Below, piece by piece: positions 47,970 to 60,590 of a stretch of DNA of 64,000 nt. Source of the stretch: Arenicola marina (taxonomy: Eukaryota > Annelida > Polychaeta > Arenicolidae); NCBI GenBank assembly GCA_964019135.1, contig OZ025258.1, positions 9,877,961 through 9,941,960 on the forward strand. Direction: 5' to 3'. Position numbers and translations under genes: made by a program. Each line of letters begins with the position of its first letter. The stretch's first letter is position 1. The notes under the pieces are model-generated. The model was not told where the DNA came from. It did no database searches and saw nothing but the letters and a program-made list of their open reading frames with translations.

Positions 47970-49549
47970 ATAAGGATGTTGTGAAATGGATATTTTACTG
48001 CTAACTAGCAAAATTATTATAAAAATCTTATCTATATCTATTAGGCAAACTGTTATCGGCGAGGTCTTAACGTGTTCACCCCCCCCCCCCCACTCACACT
48101 CACACGATACCTTCCATTTTTTCTACCCCGTCTCGGATAAAATCTACTCAGCCAAAGCCCAGTTGATAAGAAATACTATAGTGATACGCATGCAGAGCAC
48201 ATGCGATAAGAGGCTATGGGGAAAACGTGAGGTGGACCGAAGGAGGGGTGGCACCTAAAGCGGGCGTGCTTTTGTGTGTGGGGTGGGGGGGGGGGTCAGG
48301 AGGGAGTGCTTATCGGCCACCAGTGAAAATATTGGAGGGTTCACAGCGAAAATAAAGAATGGAGGACCGACTCGTTAATACTTTAATTGTACTAAAAAGA
48401 GCCTCGACGATCAAAAAGGTCCTACGGTAACCCCGACCCCCCTTATCCTCTGGATTCTGCAGTTCTCCTTAGCGCTGGAGTACGCTAAGTGCACTAAGGC
48501 GGGGGGGGGTGTGGGCGATAGAGTGAGGGCGCGAAGTGTGTATACATGCATACAACATTACAACATTACTCGTGCCTGGAATCTAACGGCTGCACTTCCT
48601 ATGACCCCCACCCCCTCCCTCACCCCCCCCCCCTTCCTACCGCGCGTAGTCCCACGAGACATGATATTTCCATGCGTACATCTTGACCTTGACCTTACTG
48701 TTTCATGTATATCTTTGGCGAACACATATTTTCCTGCGAGAAACTACGCCCCCACCGCAAAAGTATATTATTTGAAGAATCCAAGCAGGGAGAGAAAAGA
48801 GCTTAGCGATAACGGACTCCGTCTTCCGGAAATGGAATCCTACACTTCTCAGAAATAATGGGACTTTTTTGACACCACTCGAGAAGGAAAAGTACTTTTA
48901 AATCTCACAAAACTGAGCATTTGTTGTCCTGGATCCAATCTGGATGTGGAGAAACTCCTGAAAACATCTGCAACTGATCTTATGAGCCGGATATATCTGA
49001 ATGCAAGATGTCGTTTAGTTTTTAACGCTTCGCAGAAAGTCATAAAGACATTTTATTGTTAACGATAGCATTTGGAGAATTCCCCAAGAAACGCTACGAG
49101 CCTGGTGCGGAGTGTTTTCATCTGTTCCAATCCCATGAGCAATGCGTGCCACGGGTTCATTACTGTTTTTGTTATCATATATTGGCTCCTACTCGACCCA
49201 GACGCATCCGCAATGGGCGCATTTCTTCGGGCCAGGACCGGCAGGTCGCCCGTGTATAGCAAGCTCTTCCGGACGGATGTCAATGAAATGTTTAAACCGG
49301 TCACGTCTGGCTCATTTAGGGGCAATGCAACCAGCCTAGACTTTTCATGCAGCCGCCATCTTCTTCCGAATGTTCCTTGCTTTTTCGAACGGGGCATATC
49401 GGCATACCGAATGGATGTGTGCGCATCCGACCAGGGTGAACGAAGTGTCGGGCGGTAAACCGAGGCGTAATGTGTATATTTGGACCACCTTCGAGGAGTT
49501 GGGAGTCAGCTCGGAAGGCTCTGGAAAGGGGGGTGCGGAGATCAAAGCG
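47970..49549. other. No supported gene
   Basis: Several short frames overlap on both strands (48849-49458) without known domains. AAGATGGCGGC, a YY1-type promoter word, occurs on the minus strand near 49350. Poly-C and poly-G runs occur at 48082-48092, 48286-48296 and 48622-48632. Confidence 0.35.
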
Positions 49550-49725
49550 TCCAGTGTCGAATGTCGATTTTCCACGACATTTCGTTTAGGGTCGCTTTTT
49601 GGCTACGTTTAGGGTCGTTTTTTTTAAATCTGTGTCAATGTCGTATTTTGGGATCCGCTCAGTGTGGGAATTTGGAGGTCAATGTCGAATTTAAATTTTT
49701 CAAATATGCCTGTGTCGCGTGTCGC
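49550..49725. repeat. GTGTCGA-rich repeat, second copy
   Basis: Aligns with 31020-31180. The order of the GTCGAATGTCGATTTT, GTCGCTTTTTGGCTA and AAATCTGTGTCAATGTCG blocks is conserved. Confidence 0.7.
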
Positions 49726-51040
49726 CATTTACCCCTGATTCCAGACCCATGCATTTTCCTCTGATTGTTTGCCTCACGACCTCGGCCTCGACGAACTGAC
49801 CCAACGAGCAGCCCATTCAACATTCCCTCAGGGGGCCGCCACGATAGCGCAGGTGGCCAGAGCGCTCGCCATACTCCCGGCGGCGCTCGAAGATTTCAGC
49901 TAGATATTTCGGAGTAATTCTGAGGTTATTTTCAGGCATCACGTGACTCACCGAAAATTAATTCAAAGAAGATTAACATTTATTTATTTGGTCATCGTTT
50001 GAAAATAAAATGAAAATAACTGAAGCGGGCACTACTAATACTTACTATAGACGGGATGGTGGGGAAGGGTGAACCCTCGCCCCACTCCCCAATATGACGA
50101 AGCGTCACACCGCCGGTTTACTTATTTTTGTCAATAACAATTGAATTCTTATCTACTGGACTTTGCCAAAGATATTAGTACTAAATGCCTTTGATCTTGC
50201 CTTAGGAGTTTTTTGTCCCACTCGCGGTTCATGCAGTGATACAGTTCATATGGAAGTGAGAAGCAGACAACGGGTAGGGGTTGGCGCTTGTGCGGGGGGG
50301 GGGGGGAGGGGGGGGGGCTTTGAGGCACGTAGAGGCTTTGCCGCTTGCAATTAAATAATGTTTCAGTTTTCCGAATCGCAATATATATATGTACATATAA
50401 TGTCACCAGTTCTCATCATTAAAGTATAAAGTGTTGTTTTCACGAAGCCTTTTATGTTCATTGCCAGAATATATGAACTCATGGGAAAGTTTTCCAAGTT
50501 AAGATGACTTGTGCGGGAAATAAGTTCTCGAGACCGTATTTATACCGTCACAATCAATCAGTGAGTCGTTATTGAAAAAGTTTTATTTTTTCTATTGTTT
50601 GGCGACCAGTGGGTTCCCAAGGTGATCGACCGAATAGCAAAACGGGTGGATCGATCGTTCGAGCCCTGCTATGACCATGTATGTGTGGTCGCAGGATAAA
50701 GATCCCATGTCTTTCTTCGTATGGGGCTGTACCTTCATACTCATACTGGTTTTGAATTTTAACAAAACGCTGGATTTCTGTGGGTTTCAAGCCATAACGA
50801 AGAGTTCGACATGCTTTGTATATAGGGCGGTGAATTGTCATGTACGCAAAACCGGATTCGTTGGAGGTGAGCGCTTACTATCTGTGATGTCACTTACATA
50901 CCCTATTGAGCGAAAACCGAGATTGCGTCACCCGTAGGGTGAGAATGACGTAAAATGTCAAATCCGGATTATGTCTTTGGCTCACTACAATGACCTTGAC
51001 CTTAACAATTGACTTGACTGTGACTTCATTTGTGACATAT
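49726..51040. other. No supported gene
   Basis: Contains a G-run near 50297-50320, an A-box-like TAGCGCAGGTGG near 49853 and a B-box-like CGTTCGAGCCC near 50659. Both are isolated and too weak to call a tRNA or SINE. Confidence 0.35.
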
Positions 51041-51044
51041 TTGG

Positions 51045-51140
51045 CCCCTCGGATCCAGATTTGACACCTTAGATCCAGATTGACCCCTCAGATCTATATT
51101 TGATACCTCATATTCATATTGACCCTTCAGATCCGGCAGC
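51045..51140. repeat. 20-bp minisatellite, diverged block
   Basis: About five units of CAGATCCAGATTTGACC type, the family seen at 27340-27635. In both places it lies within 0.5 kb of the nuclear-receptor-site repeat, so the two may travel together. Confidence 0.75.
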
Positions 51141-51469
51141 TCTAAAACTGTCGCTATAGTGAGCATCCTCTCAATTGTTGGCCCCATCCCAAAAGTAAAA
51201 GTCACTCTTTAGTTTCGCCCCCGGGCTCAACGATCTCGCTCGGTGGATAGCTAAAACCAAACTGCCCGTTTATTTAGTTTCGGTCTACATTTTTAGTTTC
51301 TACATCCCTACCATGCACATTAGTTTCATAGCAACCAACTGAATCATCCCACCACCCCAGACCACCTTCAACCACCCCTCCCCCGCTCAGCCCCCCACAA
51401 CAGTATACCTACACTGGCACCGCGCTCACTGGCGCCGCTCGCGACAGTGGAGAGCCTCGCTGTAATGTT

Positions 51470-51855
51470 GTTATGAGAAGGGTCCTATGTTAAAGTTTAG
51501 CAATGTTTTGCAGACAAACTACTTAGGCGATTACAAAATATTCAGAGACGTGATAAAAGTTACCTACGGGCTCAATACGTGACATAATGTACAGCGTCAT
51601 TAAATGAAAACTATGAAAGTTATAGCAACTTTCCCGACTTTTGGTTCTATCTACCAATGGTTAAGGAACAAACAAAAAAATCCTGTTACCTTGACCTTTG
51701 ACCTACATACCCCGCTAACGAACTTGACCGAGCCATGTCGAATACCTTTCGATGGGTAAAGTTACAGAACGAAATGTTGCGGTTTGCGACCACACACACA
51801 CACACACACACACAGTGCATAGCTTGAGAAAGACAAAAATTGGGGTGATAGGTGC
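51470..51855. repeat. Interspersed repeat with nuclear-receptor-like sites, copy 3
   Basis: Aligns with 27780-28235 and 29200-29632, ending in a (CA)n run (51792-51813) and AGACAAAAATTGGGGTGATAGG. Its site (51686-51704) differs at one base in the first half-site but keeps the TGACCTTTGACCT core. Confidence 0.75.
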
Positions 51856-52202
51856 AACTTGAACCTGTTAGTACCGACTGCGACTATGTACATGCAATAT
51901 CGACGGGGTTATAGGCCGAAACGTCACCACAGTCATTTGGCGTATCGAGGCTTTATAATGGGATTGGCTATGTTAAAGTGTGATTATTTGCCAACGTCGA
52001 AACTACTGGTTCGATTTTGATGGCATTTGGCATACATGATGTCAGTAATATGGGTACATATTCCACCACATATAAGTTATCTACCTGCATTTATGTAGTC
52101 ACAGCGAATTGTTTGCACTTTCGGCAATGTCAAAATTGATCATCCAATAACTCGAAAACTATAAATGTGAGGTGAAATCTGAGGCCATATTTTTGAAGGT
52201 GC

Positions 52203-52425
52203 CTCTTGCCAGAGGCTATCGTGCTCTCTCCCAGTTATGTCCACGTCCTCCTAGCGGCTACCGCGCTATCTCTCTCTCTCTCTCTGTTATACCAGCGTCT
52301 TGCTAGAGGCTACCGCATTCTCTCTCAGTTATGTCAGCGTCTTGCTAGAGCCTGCTGTGCTCCGTCCCAGTTATGCCAACGTCTTGCTAGAGGCTGCCGG
52401 CTCTCTCCCATCAATGTCTCTTGTA
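52203..52425. repeat. 42-bp minisatellite, locus 2 (5' side of arenicin gene)
   Basis: Same unit as 43955-44140 (TTATGTCAGCGTCTTGCTAG, then AGGCTACCGC). One unit is lengthened by a (TC)n run at 52269-52289. Confidence 0.8.
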
Positions 52426-52439
52426 ATCTACAGGAAATG

Positions 52440-53095
52440 GTGATTACCTGTTTGTTGGCTGCCCAATGCGCCGTATTATGACCCGTTGTGACGGCAACTA
52501 ATCGTCTGGGAAATTATTGGTATTCGCACTGAGGGATATGGGCGTAGTGGTGGTAAGGAGGGAGACAGGTCTGTAGAAAGGATGGGGGCAGGTGTGTGGT
52601 AAAGTAGCGGGACCGGTGCATGGTAACGAGGGGACTGATGGCGGTAAAGTGGGGGCGGGTGTGTAATACGGACGTGCCGGCCACGCCCCCTATTGCACGT
52701 GTGTCTGCCACGCGTTGAGAGTGAACGAACCAGTCTCACACTAGGCGGCGCCAGCGGAAATATGGAGTCAGTTGTCTGCTCCACATCTGAAGACTAAAGC
52801 CGGAGAACTGTGTTAACGGGTGACAGAAAATTCAGGGAAAATCTTATTAACGACGCCATCACCCTGGTTATCTGCCGCCTTAACATAACAGGCCTTGATT
52901 AGTCCTTCAGGCCAGACGTTTCCCGGAACGTCATCATTCCATTGCACTGCTCTGGATGTAAACAGGGTATGGCGGCCGGCCATCAGTCGCCATGTGTGAT
53001 TTAGTCGCAAGTTATCCTCAATGATAGGTGAGACCTGGTTATACATACGAAAGAGAACGTATATAATGTCTGGATTTTATGGCATCTGCGATAGA
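52440..53095. other. No supported gene
   Basis: Frames on the minus strand at 52476-52784 and 52813-53046 lack known motifs. Nothing else is recognised. Confidence 0.35.
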
Positions 53096-55060
53096 ATCTC
53101 ATGTAAGATATTACCGTATTACACTAAGCCCATATCTCAGGTCAACATTAACGTATTACACTAGGCCCATATCTCGGGTCAGCCATTAACATATATTTCA
53201 TGCCAGAATATATCATGCCAGAATATATCAGGTCAGAATATTAACGCCTTAAACTAGGCCCATATCTCTCAGGTCAGGTACAAAGGACATCACATATAGG
53301 TAGGTAGGTAGGTAGGTAGTTTATTTGTCAAAAAGGCCATCTGGCCCATGGGACATAACAATGAACATAAATACATTTGTCACAAACAAATGCATTTTCC
53401 GTGTTCTTAAATTTACGGCTGCGCACGGACACGTTTTTCTAAAGTGTGCACAAACATCGCTAATATTCTTAGGGTAAACAGATCTCCACTTGACATCAAG
53501 ATAATAAAGTTCTCGTATGTTGGGGGATTCCAAAAAGCGTTATCTATATATAAAAGTCTGATATCCATAAACTTCGGACAACACAATAACACGTGGTATT
53601 CATCTTCTATAACAACGACATGTCTTACTGCACAGTATTTACAAATTCTGTTTTCAAGTAACGTTCCATCACGACGACCTAATTCGATAGAGAGGCTATG
53701 AGCTGAACATCTAAAACGCGAAAGAGATTTTCTAAGTTCGGCAACATTTACTCTGAGTAAATATACTTCAAAGGAGAATTAGTCCTTAAATGTACAAAAT
53801 ACACTAAGGCGACTTTGATCCCTAACCTTCATATACCACTCTTCAATAAAACGGGTTTCTAATCGCTGGTTTAGCTCAGCAATAAATAGACTTTCGTCAT
53901 ATACTGATTGGTTTATCCATACATCATTAAAATCATATTTAGACAACAGAGCCTTCACTGAGCTAGCCCAGGATGATCTACTTTGATTTTCAAATTCTTT
54001 AAGCATGTTATAACAGTTTTTGACATACCTATTATTTGGCATCCGTAATATCTTTAACCAGTACTTAATACGCTTAACATTGTAAACTTTTGTTAAAGGT
54101 AACCTGCCACATTCACCTAATGCGGCGGCGTCCGATGTTGACTTCGGTAGTCCAATTAATCTCTTACAAAACCTAGCTTGGACTTTCTCGATTTCCTTAT
54201 ACTCTTGATAACCCCAGATTTCGGCTCCATACGTGAGAATTGGCACGATAATTCTATCAAACAAAGTAAATGCTGCTTCTATAGGTAGACCGTTATGTTT
54301 CTTATCAAGCCTGGCTGTTGGGTTGACCAGTCAGTGTAGAAACAGCTGTCGACCATCTAAGTGTGCTAGTTAATACCAGGCCTAAATATTTATACGACGA
54401 TACAACTTTTAGCCGTTCACCATCGAAAAACCATCGTTCATTTTCTACTGCACAGACTAATGATCACGGAAAAGAAAACTACCGTCGTTTCCCTTTAAGT
54501 TGTGGTGTTACAATTTGTTATTATTGCAATAAAGCTATTTGATATCAATGTTACGTACAAACAAAGGAAAACACCTTAATCAAATAGACTACAAAGGACA
54601 TCACATATATAAAGGTTATATCTCTCGTCAGGTACCCGTGTGATATACCCAGGCACATATCTCATGTCAGATATTAACGTATTAAATTAGGCCCATATTT
54701 CGGGTCAGCCATTAACATACGCAAGGCCAATACTTCACGTCAGATATTAACGAACACTTGGCACATATGTCATGTAAGATATTACCGTATTACACTAGGC
54801 CCATATCTCAGGTAAACATTAACGTATTACACTAGGCCCATATCACGGGTCAGCCATTAACATATATTTCATGCCAGAATATATCATGCCAGAATATATC
54901 AGGTCAGAATATTAACGCCTTAAACTAGGCCCATATCTCTCAGGTCAGATATTAATTGATTAAACTATGCCCATATCTAAGGTAAGATATTAATTTATTA
55001 CGCTAGGCCCATATTTCAGGTCAAATATTAACGTATTACATTAGGCCCATATACCAAGGA
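53096..55060. repeat. Satellite of about 39 bp, split by a LINE
   Basis: Units of the form ATATTAACGTATTACACTAG followed by GCCCATATCTCAGGTCAG. A block at 53096-53272 is repeated almost exactly at 54768-54945, so a higher-order duplication took place. The LINE at 53299-54589 interrupts the array. Confidence 0.85.
53299..54589 (-). mobile_element. 5'-truncated LINE with 20-bp target-site duplication
   Basis: The flanks at 53279-53298 and 54590-54609 are identical (TACAAAGGACATCACATATA). The minus strand encodes the end of an ORF2 protein: Y-K-Y-L-G-L-V-L-T near 54390, then after a frameshift P-I-L-T-Y-G-A-E-I-W-G, E-K-V-Q-A-R-F-C-K-R and L-G-E-C-G-R-L-P-L (54264-53779). A terminal C-x2-C ... 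D-E-Y-H-V-L-L-C-C-P zinc motif lies near 53600. The 3' end is a (TACC)n run, seen as GGTAGGTAGG at 53299-53320. Endonuclease and catalytic domain are missing. Confidence 0.9.
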
Positions 55061-55117
55061 CATCCGGATACACATTAGGCACATCTCAGTTCCTTCTTCG
55101 CAAGAAAGTAGTGCTTT

Positions 55118-55212
55118 AACCTCGGGGACATGGCTCCACTCTTCACTTCCTTCTCCCATTGACGCGATATGACCAAAAGTGGTTAAAGCGTCCTGAATAT
55201 ACAACCAACCAA
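55118..55212 (+). mobile_element. SINE tail, second copy
   Basis: CTTCCTTCTCCCATTGACGC through TCCTGAATATACAACCAACC matches the tail of the minus-strand SINE at 23545-23760. No tRNA-like head is visible upstream. Confidence 0.45.
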
Positions 55213-55215
55213 TCA

Positions 55216-56118
55216 CAGGTCAGCTGCTTATATTTGACTCCTCGGCCCATACGTCAGGTGTGGACCTATAGCACATATATGGGCTAAACGGTGTCGGCGG
55301 TCACCATATAATATGACAACGCAAATCCTCCCTTAATTTGACCTCTGTGGTTTGTTATACAGACTCCCGTGACCTCCAGCGGTCTGCCTTACGCCGAGTC
55401 TCGAGCAGATTGAGCCCGTTGGCAGACGACACAGGTATACATACATACATATATACATACATACGGGTAGTCTGTGACGTCATGGCCTCAGCCCTGCCTA
55501 CATATCTCTGGTCGGATCGGCGTCCTATACATAACAACATCCGGGACCTGCTCTGGCCGTGGATACGAACTCCGACACAAAAAACAGCAAAACGCTCGAC
55601 GCATTTAACTAATGACGGAATATTTCCATATAAGGCAGTGAAATAGCACCCAGAGCTCGGCCATGTCCGGCGGAATTACCGGACGGGGAGGGCGGCTTTA
55701 GATAGTTGCATCAGATTGGTGTCCCGATGTCCAGTTTGGGGAGGGGGGCGCGGGTGAGCACAATCTGTGCCCCACAACCCATGTCTAGCTGACCTGCTAC
55801 CGAGGCAGGGATTGGGAAGGTAATGGCAGCAGAGGAGGGGGAGGGGGTGCTTTGCCGGCAGGATTCAAGCTTTATAGGGACACAGATCCTACTCTATGGC
55901 ATATGATGGGGAGGGGATGTGGCAAAAATTAAATCAGGCTCACCCAGTGAAATCAATCCGATCCCACTCAGTGCAGTGCTGAGGAAGGAAACGTGTCTCC
56001 TCTACCCCCTCTCACCGACATCTCCTGGAGCTGACATTGGTAAAGGGGCATTTATATTGTTTTTTGTTAGATATTTGCCACGCTTTAATGAAGGAAAATT
56101 GAAGGCAAATTGAAGCTA
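55216..56118. other. No supported gene
   Basis: Contains a (TACA)n microsatellite at 55438-55466 and purine-rich G tracts. No coding evidence. Confidence 0.4.
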
Positions 56119-56125
56119 TTTGCCT

Positions 56126-56520
56126 TCAACACAGCGTTGTCTTCAACACAGCGTTGTCTTCAACACAGCGTTTGCCTTCAACACAGCGTTGCCTCCAACA
56201 CATCGTTTGCCTTCACCACAATGCTTGCCTTCACCACAACACAATGCTTGCCTTCACCATAATGCTTGCCTTCACCACAATGCTTGCCTTCACCACATCG
56301 CTTGCCTTCACCACAATGCTTGCCTTCACCACAATGCTTGCCTTCACCACAATGCTTGCCTTCACCACAATGCTTGCCTTCACCACAATGCTTGCATTCA
56401 CCACAATGCTTGCCTTCACCACAATGCTTGCCTTCACCACAATGCTTGCCTTCACCACAATGCTTGCCTTCACCACAATGCTTGCCTTCACCACAATGCT
56501 TGCCTTCACCACAATGCTTG
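56126..56520. repeat. 18-bp minisatellite, about 20 units
   Basis: Left units are TTCAACACAGCGTTGTC-like. Right units converge on TTCACCACAATGCTTGCC, repeated nearly perfectly from 56215 to 56520. All frames are open with a six-residue period, which is an artefact of the 18-bp unit. Confidence 0.95.
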
Positions 56521-56529
56521 AGGCGACAT

Positions 56530-58330
56530 AACCTCTGTGGACTCGTAACGCTTGAAGAAGGCAGAACGTCAGGACGTTAAATCATAATCGTTACATTCGG
56601 GTGTTAATTCTTACAAGTCTCAGACCAGCCCTCAATATATATCATCTACGTGTCTATGTCAGGTTTTGCCGGTATTCATGTGGGTCGGACGTCCCGACAA
56701 AGGCTGGTCAGGCCCTGTCTCCCATGGCAGTAGACAACGGGCGGGGTGGTGGGGGCGGGGGGGGGGCGAAGCGGGGCGCTGAAGGCGGGGAGTGGCGACG
56801 ACCCAAAGAGTGGCGGGGAGGAGGGTGCGTCTACGAAGGCGCTACCCGCTTATTTCCCTTCGCAGACACTATACGTCATGAGAAGTCTGCACCTCTACTC
56901 GACAAACGACTCATTTCAGTGGATAATTATATAAAGACTTTGCGCAATTTGCCTTCCAAAGCACACGCATAATTTGATTTTGAGTTATTTATGATGCTGC
57001 AATTAGAGCGTTGTTTTCTACTCATTTGGGAAAAAGCACCTTTAATCACGGGTAGGAGAATGATGATGAAGATGATTAAAATCCCCGCAATACATGCCTA
57101 TACTTCTTCGCCACTGACGTCGTTAGTCGTCAACCTCAGCCAACGTCTTCATCAATTGCGTCTTTACTCGACGGCCATCGTGGGAGGGAGACTTTTGGGA
57201 CGGAAGGGGGATGGAGAGGGGGTTCTGAGAGTGGAGGATGGGGTGTCGTCCGGGGGGGGGGGGGTGGGGGGTGATCCCGTAGCTGACGTTTTGTCTTGTC
57301 ACGGAAGCTATCGGTGCAAGAGGAGAGTGGGCCTAAGTGCAAAATACGAGAATCGTCTTGAGTGTGTGTTTTTTATAGCCCCCAGTCTAAGATGGGTGAC
57401 ACTGGCACCTCTCTTATAGCCAGTGGCTGACATTATCGTCACTTACTAACGCTGTATCTTTAATCCTACCACAATACGCTTGCTTCACCAAAGACCACGT
57501 GACGCGCACTCGGGCGCCCATTACCGCCTAAGATACTGTTACCATGGAGTCATTCTTTGCACGAGACATCGTCGCCTTTCAAAATCGTAAAAATAAACAC
57601 ACTTGGCATAGACTTCCATTTACCGCAGGACAGCCTGTTTCTGAAAAACATTCTTTCATTCGGGACTGCGGAACATCTTTTGGGGACGTGCCATCTTTTC
57701 ATTCATTGTTTCCAGGGATTATCTGGTCCCAGGTTCATGGGTGTATAAAGAAATCCTCCTCCTCCGCCTCCTACTCCTCATCCTGATCCTCTTCATCCTT
57801 ATCCTCCTCCTCTTTCTCCTCATCCTCATCTCCATCCTCATCTTCATCTTCAGCCTCAGCCTCATCTTCATCCCCGCCTAGCGCACCGAGATAGTCCGTG
57901 AGCATTACTAGTGTAAACGTTGACCTGGGGACCTTTTCACTAAGAGTTACGAGCTCGTATCTTGTATCGTCTACCTGCTAACGTCAGATAGGAATTTAAT
58001 TTCAATGATTATTGTTTTTGTAAAGTGCTTACTATGTGACCTTTAAGATATCCACTTTGAGCGGTGGCATGTGGGCGTAATTTCTAAGCGTATATTTAGC
58101 GACCAGCGCTCCCTATGCCCTGGATTTTCGCCTTACGTTTAACTTTCTAGGCCATGGTAATCTCATACAAACCACTGCATACTAAGCTATATTAATAAAA
58201 CCTAAACATCTTTGCCCTTTACTACCTGCCCTGTATGACAGCCTAGCAGTGCACGGTCGCTTCACTGCTTCATATTTTTTAAGCGCTACGTCAAATATTG
58301 TGGTGTCTTGTTTTATATCCGGCTATTAAA
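56530..58330. other. No supported gene
   Basis: Contains a G-run at 57250-57265 and a polypyrimidine (TCC/CTC)n tract at 57748-57880. The 142-codon frame at 56991-57419 runs through the G-run and has no known motif. Confidence 0.4.
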
Positions 58331-58334
58331 CATA

Positions 58335-60590
58335 AACATAAGAAATCGGCTTGGTTACGCAGGGAATTATCAAATCTATTTCCTTGAGAGACAAACTTTA
58401 CAGGAGGCTAAAAGCAAAGCTACCAGATTCCATGCAGTATGAAACATTGAAGACCAATTTAAAGACTTATAACATAATGCTAAAAAAGTTGATTGCACAA
58501 GCTAAAACTGATTATTACCTTAAACGCTTTGACAAGTGCAAAAATGATATTAAAGGAACATGGAGAAAAATCAAATGCTTACTGAATAATAAAAAGGACA
58601 CGAAAGACTTTCCGGACTATTTTAATATTGAGGGCAAACCGATGGAAAATAGACAACTGATAACAGATAAGTTCAATAGTTTCGTCGTCAATATCGGCAC
58701 AACTATTTGCGGCAATTTAGATTGCGCAAACACCCTACGAGTCTTATTTGAAACCTCTACCCACATTAAATAAACGTTTCACAGAAGTAAATAAAGCCCA
58801 GATATTGGGGGCCATAAATGAATTAAAATCCAAATCAAGTTCAGGTCACGATGGAATTTCGGTAAAATTGCTCAAGATAGTCAAGGAAGGATTATGTGAG
58901 AGTATTACTCTGATAATCAATCAATGCCTGACGACAGGGATCTTCCCCGACCAGTTAAAACTGGCCAAGGTAATTCCAGTCTTCAAAAAAGATGATAACA
59001 CAAATATCGATAACTATCGACCAATATCTCTATTACCAGCAATTTCTAAAATCTTCGAGAAAATTATATTTCCCTTCTTATATGACCATTTTCAGAAGCA
59101 AAAACTCTTTAACTCTAACCAGTATGGGTTCAGAAAGAAGCACTCCACTGAACATGCTACATTAGAACTGATAGACAGAAATATACAAAAGCTTGATGAA
59201 GGTAAAATTCCTATTCATATATATCTGGATTTATCCAAAGCATTTGATACATTAAATCATAACTTTTTATTAAGCAAACTGCATCACTATGGCGTATCTG
59301 TAACTGCTCTAAATCTCCTAAAAAGTTATCTAGATAATCGCAAACAGTACGTTATGATAGATAATATACGATCTGAAGAAATGAAGAAAAGATAAACAAT
59401 TGGTTAAAGGTAAATGATCTGTGCCTAAACATAACAAAAACTAAATACATGGTACTCTACAAGCCCCAGAAAGAAGTAAATCCTAAAGAGGCTAGGAAAC
59501 TTTCTTCCCCAACACATCCTGTATACCATATATATGTCACTGTTTCAGAGTCAACTATATTACTGCATACTGGCATGGGGATATCGAGTTGACAGGTTAT
59601 TTAAAATTCGAAAACGGGCAATTAGGAATGTAACAAAAAGTCATTATATTGCACACACGGACCCGCTATTCAAATATCTCAAAATCTTGAAACTAAAAGA
59701 TATACATACATTACAACAACTTAAATTTTACCACCAATTCATAAATAATAACCTACCAGCTTACTTTCTCGAACACATGACATTCCTCAAGATAAATGAC
59801 TTTCATAGTCATAACACAAGACAAAACCACACATATCCCGACTACCAAACACAAATTCTGTCAACTTACCTTAAGACATAGTCTCATCCATCACCTAAAC
59901 AACACCCCTCCGCATATCATTAGCAAAGCAACCACACATTCGCTGAAAAGTTATGCGTCTCATATTAAGGACCATTTATTAATCGGTTATAAAGAATGCT
60001 GTGAAGCCTCATATTGTTATGTCTGCCACACACTCACGGAATAAGTATTTAGCTTTCTTAAACTTTTACTTTGGATCGTCTGTGTCTGTGTTATAGAAAT
60101 TCGAAATACCATATTTGCTGTTGTAAATAAATTATATAGTGCATATGAACTCAGAAACAATATGTTAGAATCAGTGTCGTTTTTAGCGTAACGTAACTGG
60201 CTTGTGTAACTGGCGTTTTTGGGGGGTTTTTTTGGTGTTTTTTTGAGGTGGCTCACATGCTAGCGACTGCCTAGCAGTCTTAATGTCCATGAGGTTGACG
60301 GTCACGTGGGGCAGAAGGTGATGTGATGAACGAGCTCCCTCTGGTGAGAGAGTGGTCCGTCGGCCGGCACATGAAGCGCACCCTGCCGGGAACGATAAAA
60401 ACGTTTGACTTGGTAAACCCAGCTGTTATCCCTACTGTTCGTGACACTCTCGCTCCTGCTGCCGCTTCTTGTCTCCTCGGTCAGGCAACCTTATCAAATT
60501 TTTGTGTGTGTTTTTCTTTTTCTGTTTGTTTTGTTATGTATGCTTGACCCAATAAAACGATTCTGATTCTGATTCTTATTTGATTCTACG
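58335..60590 (+). mobile_element. CR1/L2-like LINE, 5'-truncated and internally deleted
   Basis: Two frames joined by a frameshift near 58755 encode the start of a reverse transcriptase: L-K-S-K-S-S-S-G-H-D-G-I-S, N-Y-R-P-I-S-L-L-P, Q-Y-G-F-R-K-K-H-S-T and D-L-S-K-A-F-D-T-L-N-H (58351-59395). At 59393 the protein jumps to W-L-K-V-N-D-L-C-L-N-I-T, so the segment with the second catalytic D-D box is deleted. A second gap follows before L-Y-Y-C-I-L-A-W-G (59534 on). The C-terminus with C-x5-C-Y-V-C ends at 60042. A 3' region ends in AATAAA and (GATTCT)n near 60585. Confidence 0.85.
60287..60475. repeat. 189-bp repeat, copy 1
   Basis: Starts CCATGAGGTTGAC and ends GCCGCTTCTTGTCTC. It differs from copy 2 at about three positions. 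It lies within the 3' region of the CR1/L2-like LINE. Its plus-strand frame (M-N-E-L-P-L-V-R-E-W) is not recognised. Confidence 0.9.

Noticed and set aside
49845..49905. tRNA gene candidate with TAGCGCAGGTGG
   Set aside because: No matching B box or cloverleaf could be formed.
56126..56520. Possible CRISPR array
   Set aside because: There are no spacers between units, and the genome is animal. It is a plain minisatellite.
56120..56580. Several 93-133-codon frames on both strands
   Set aside because: They are products of an 18-bp tandem repeat that is open in all frames.
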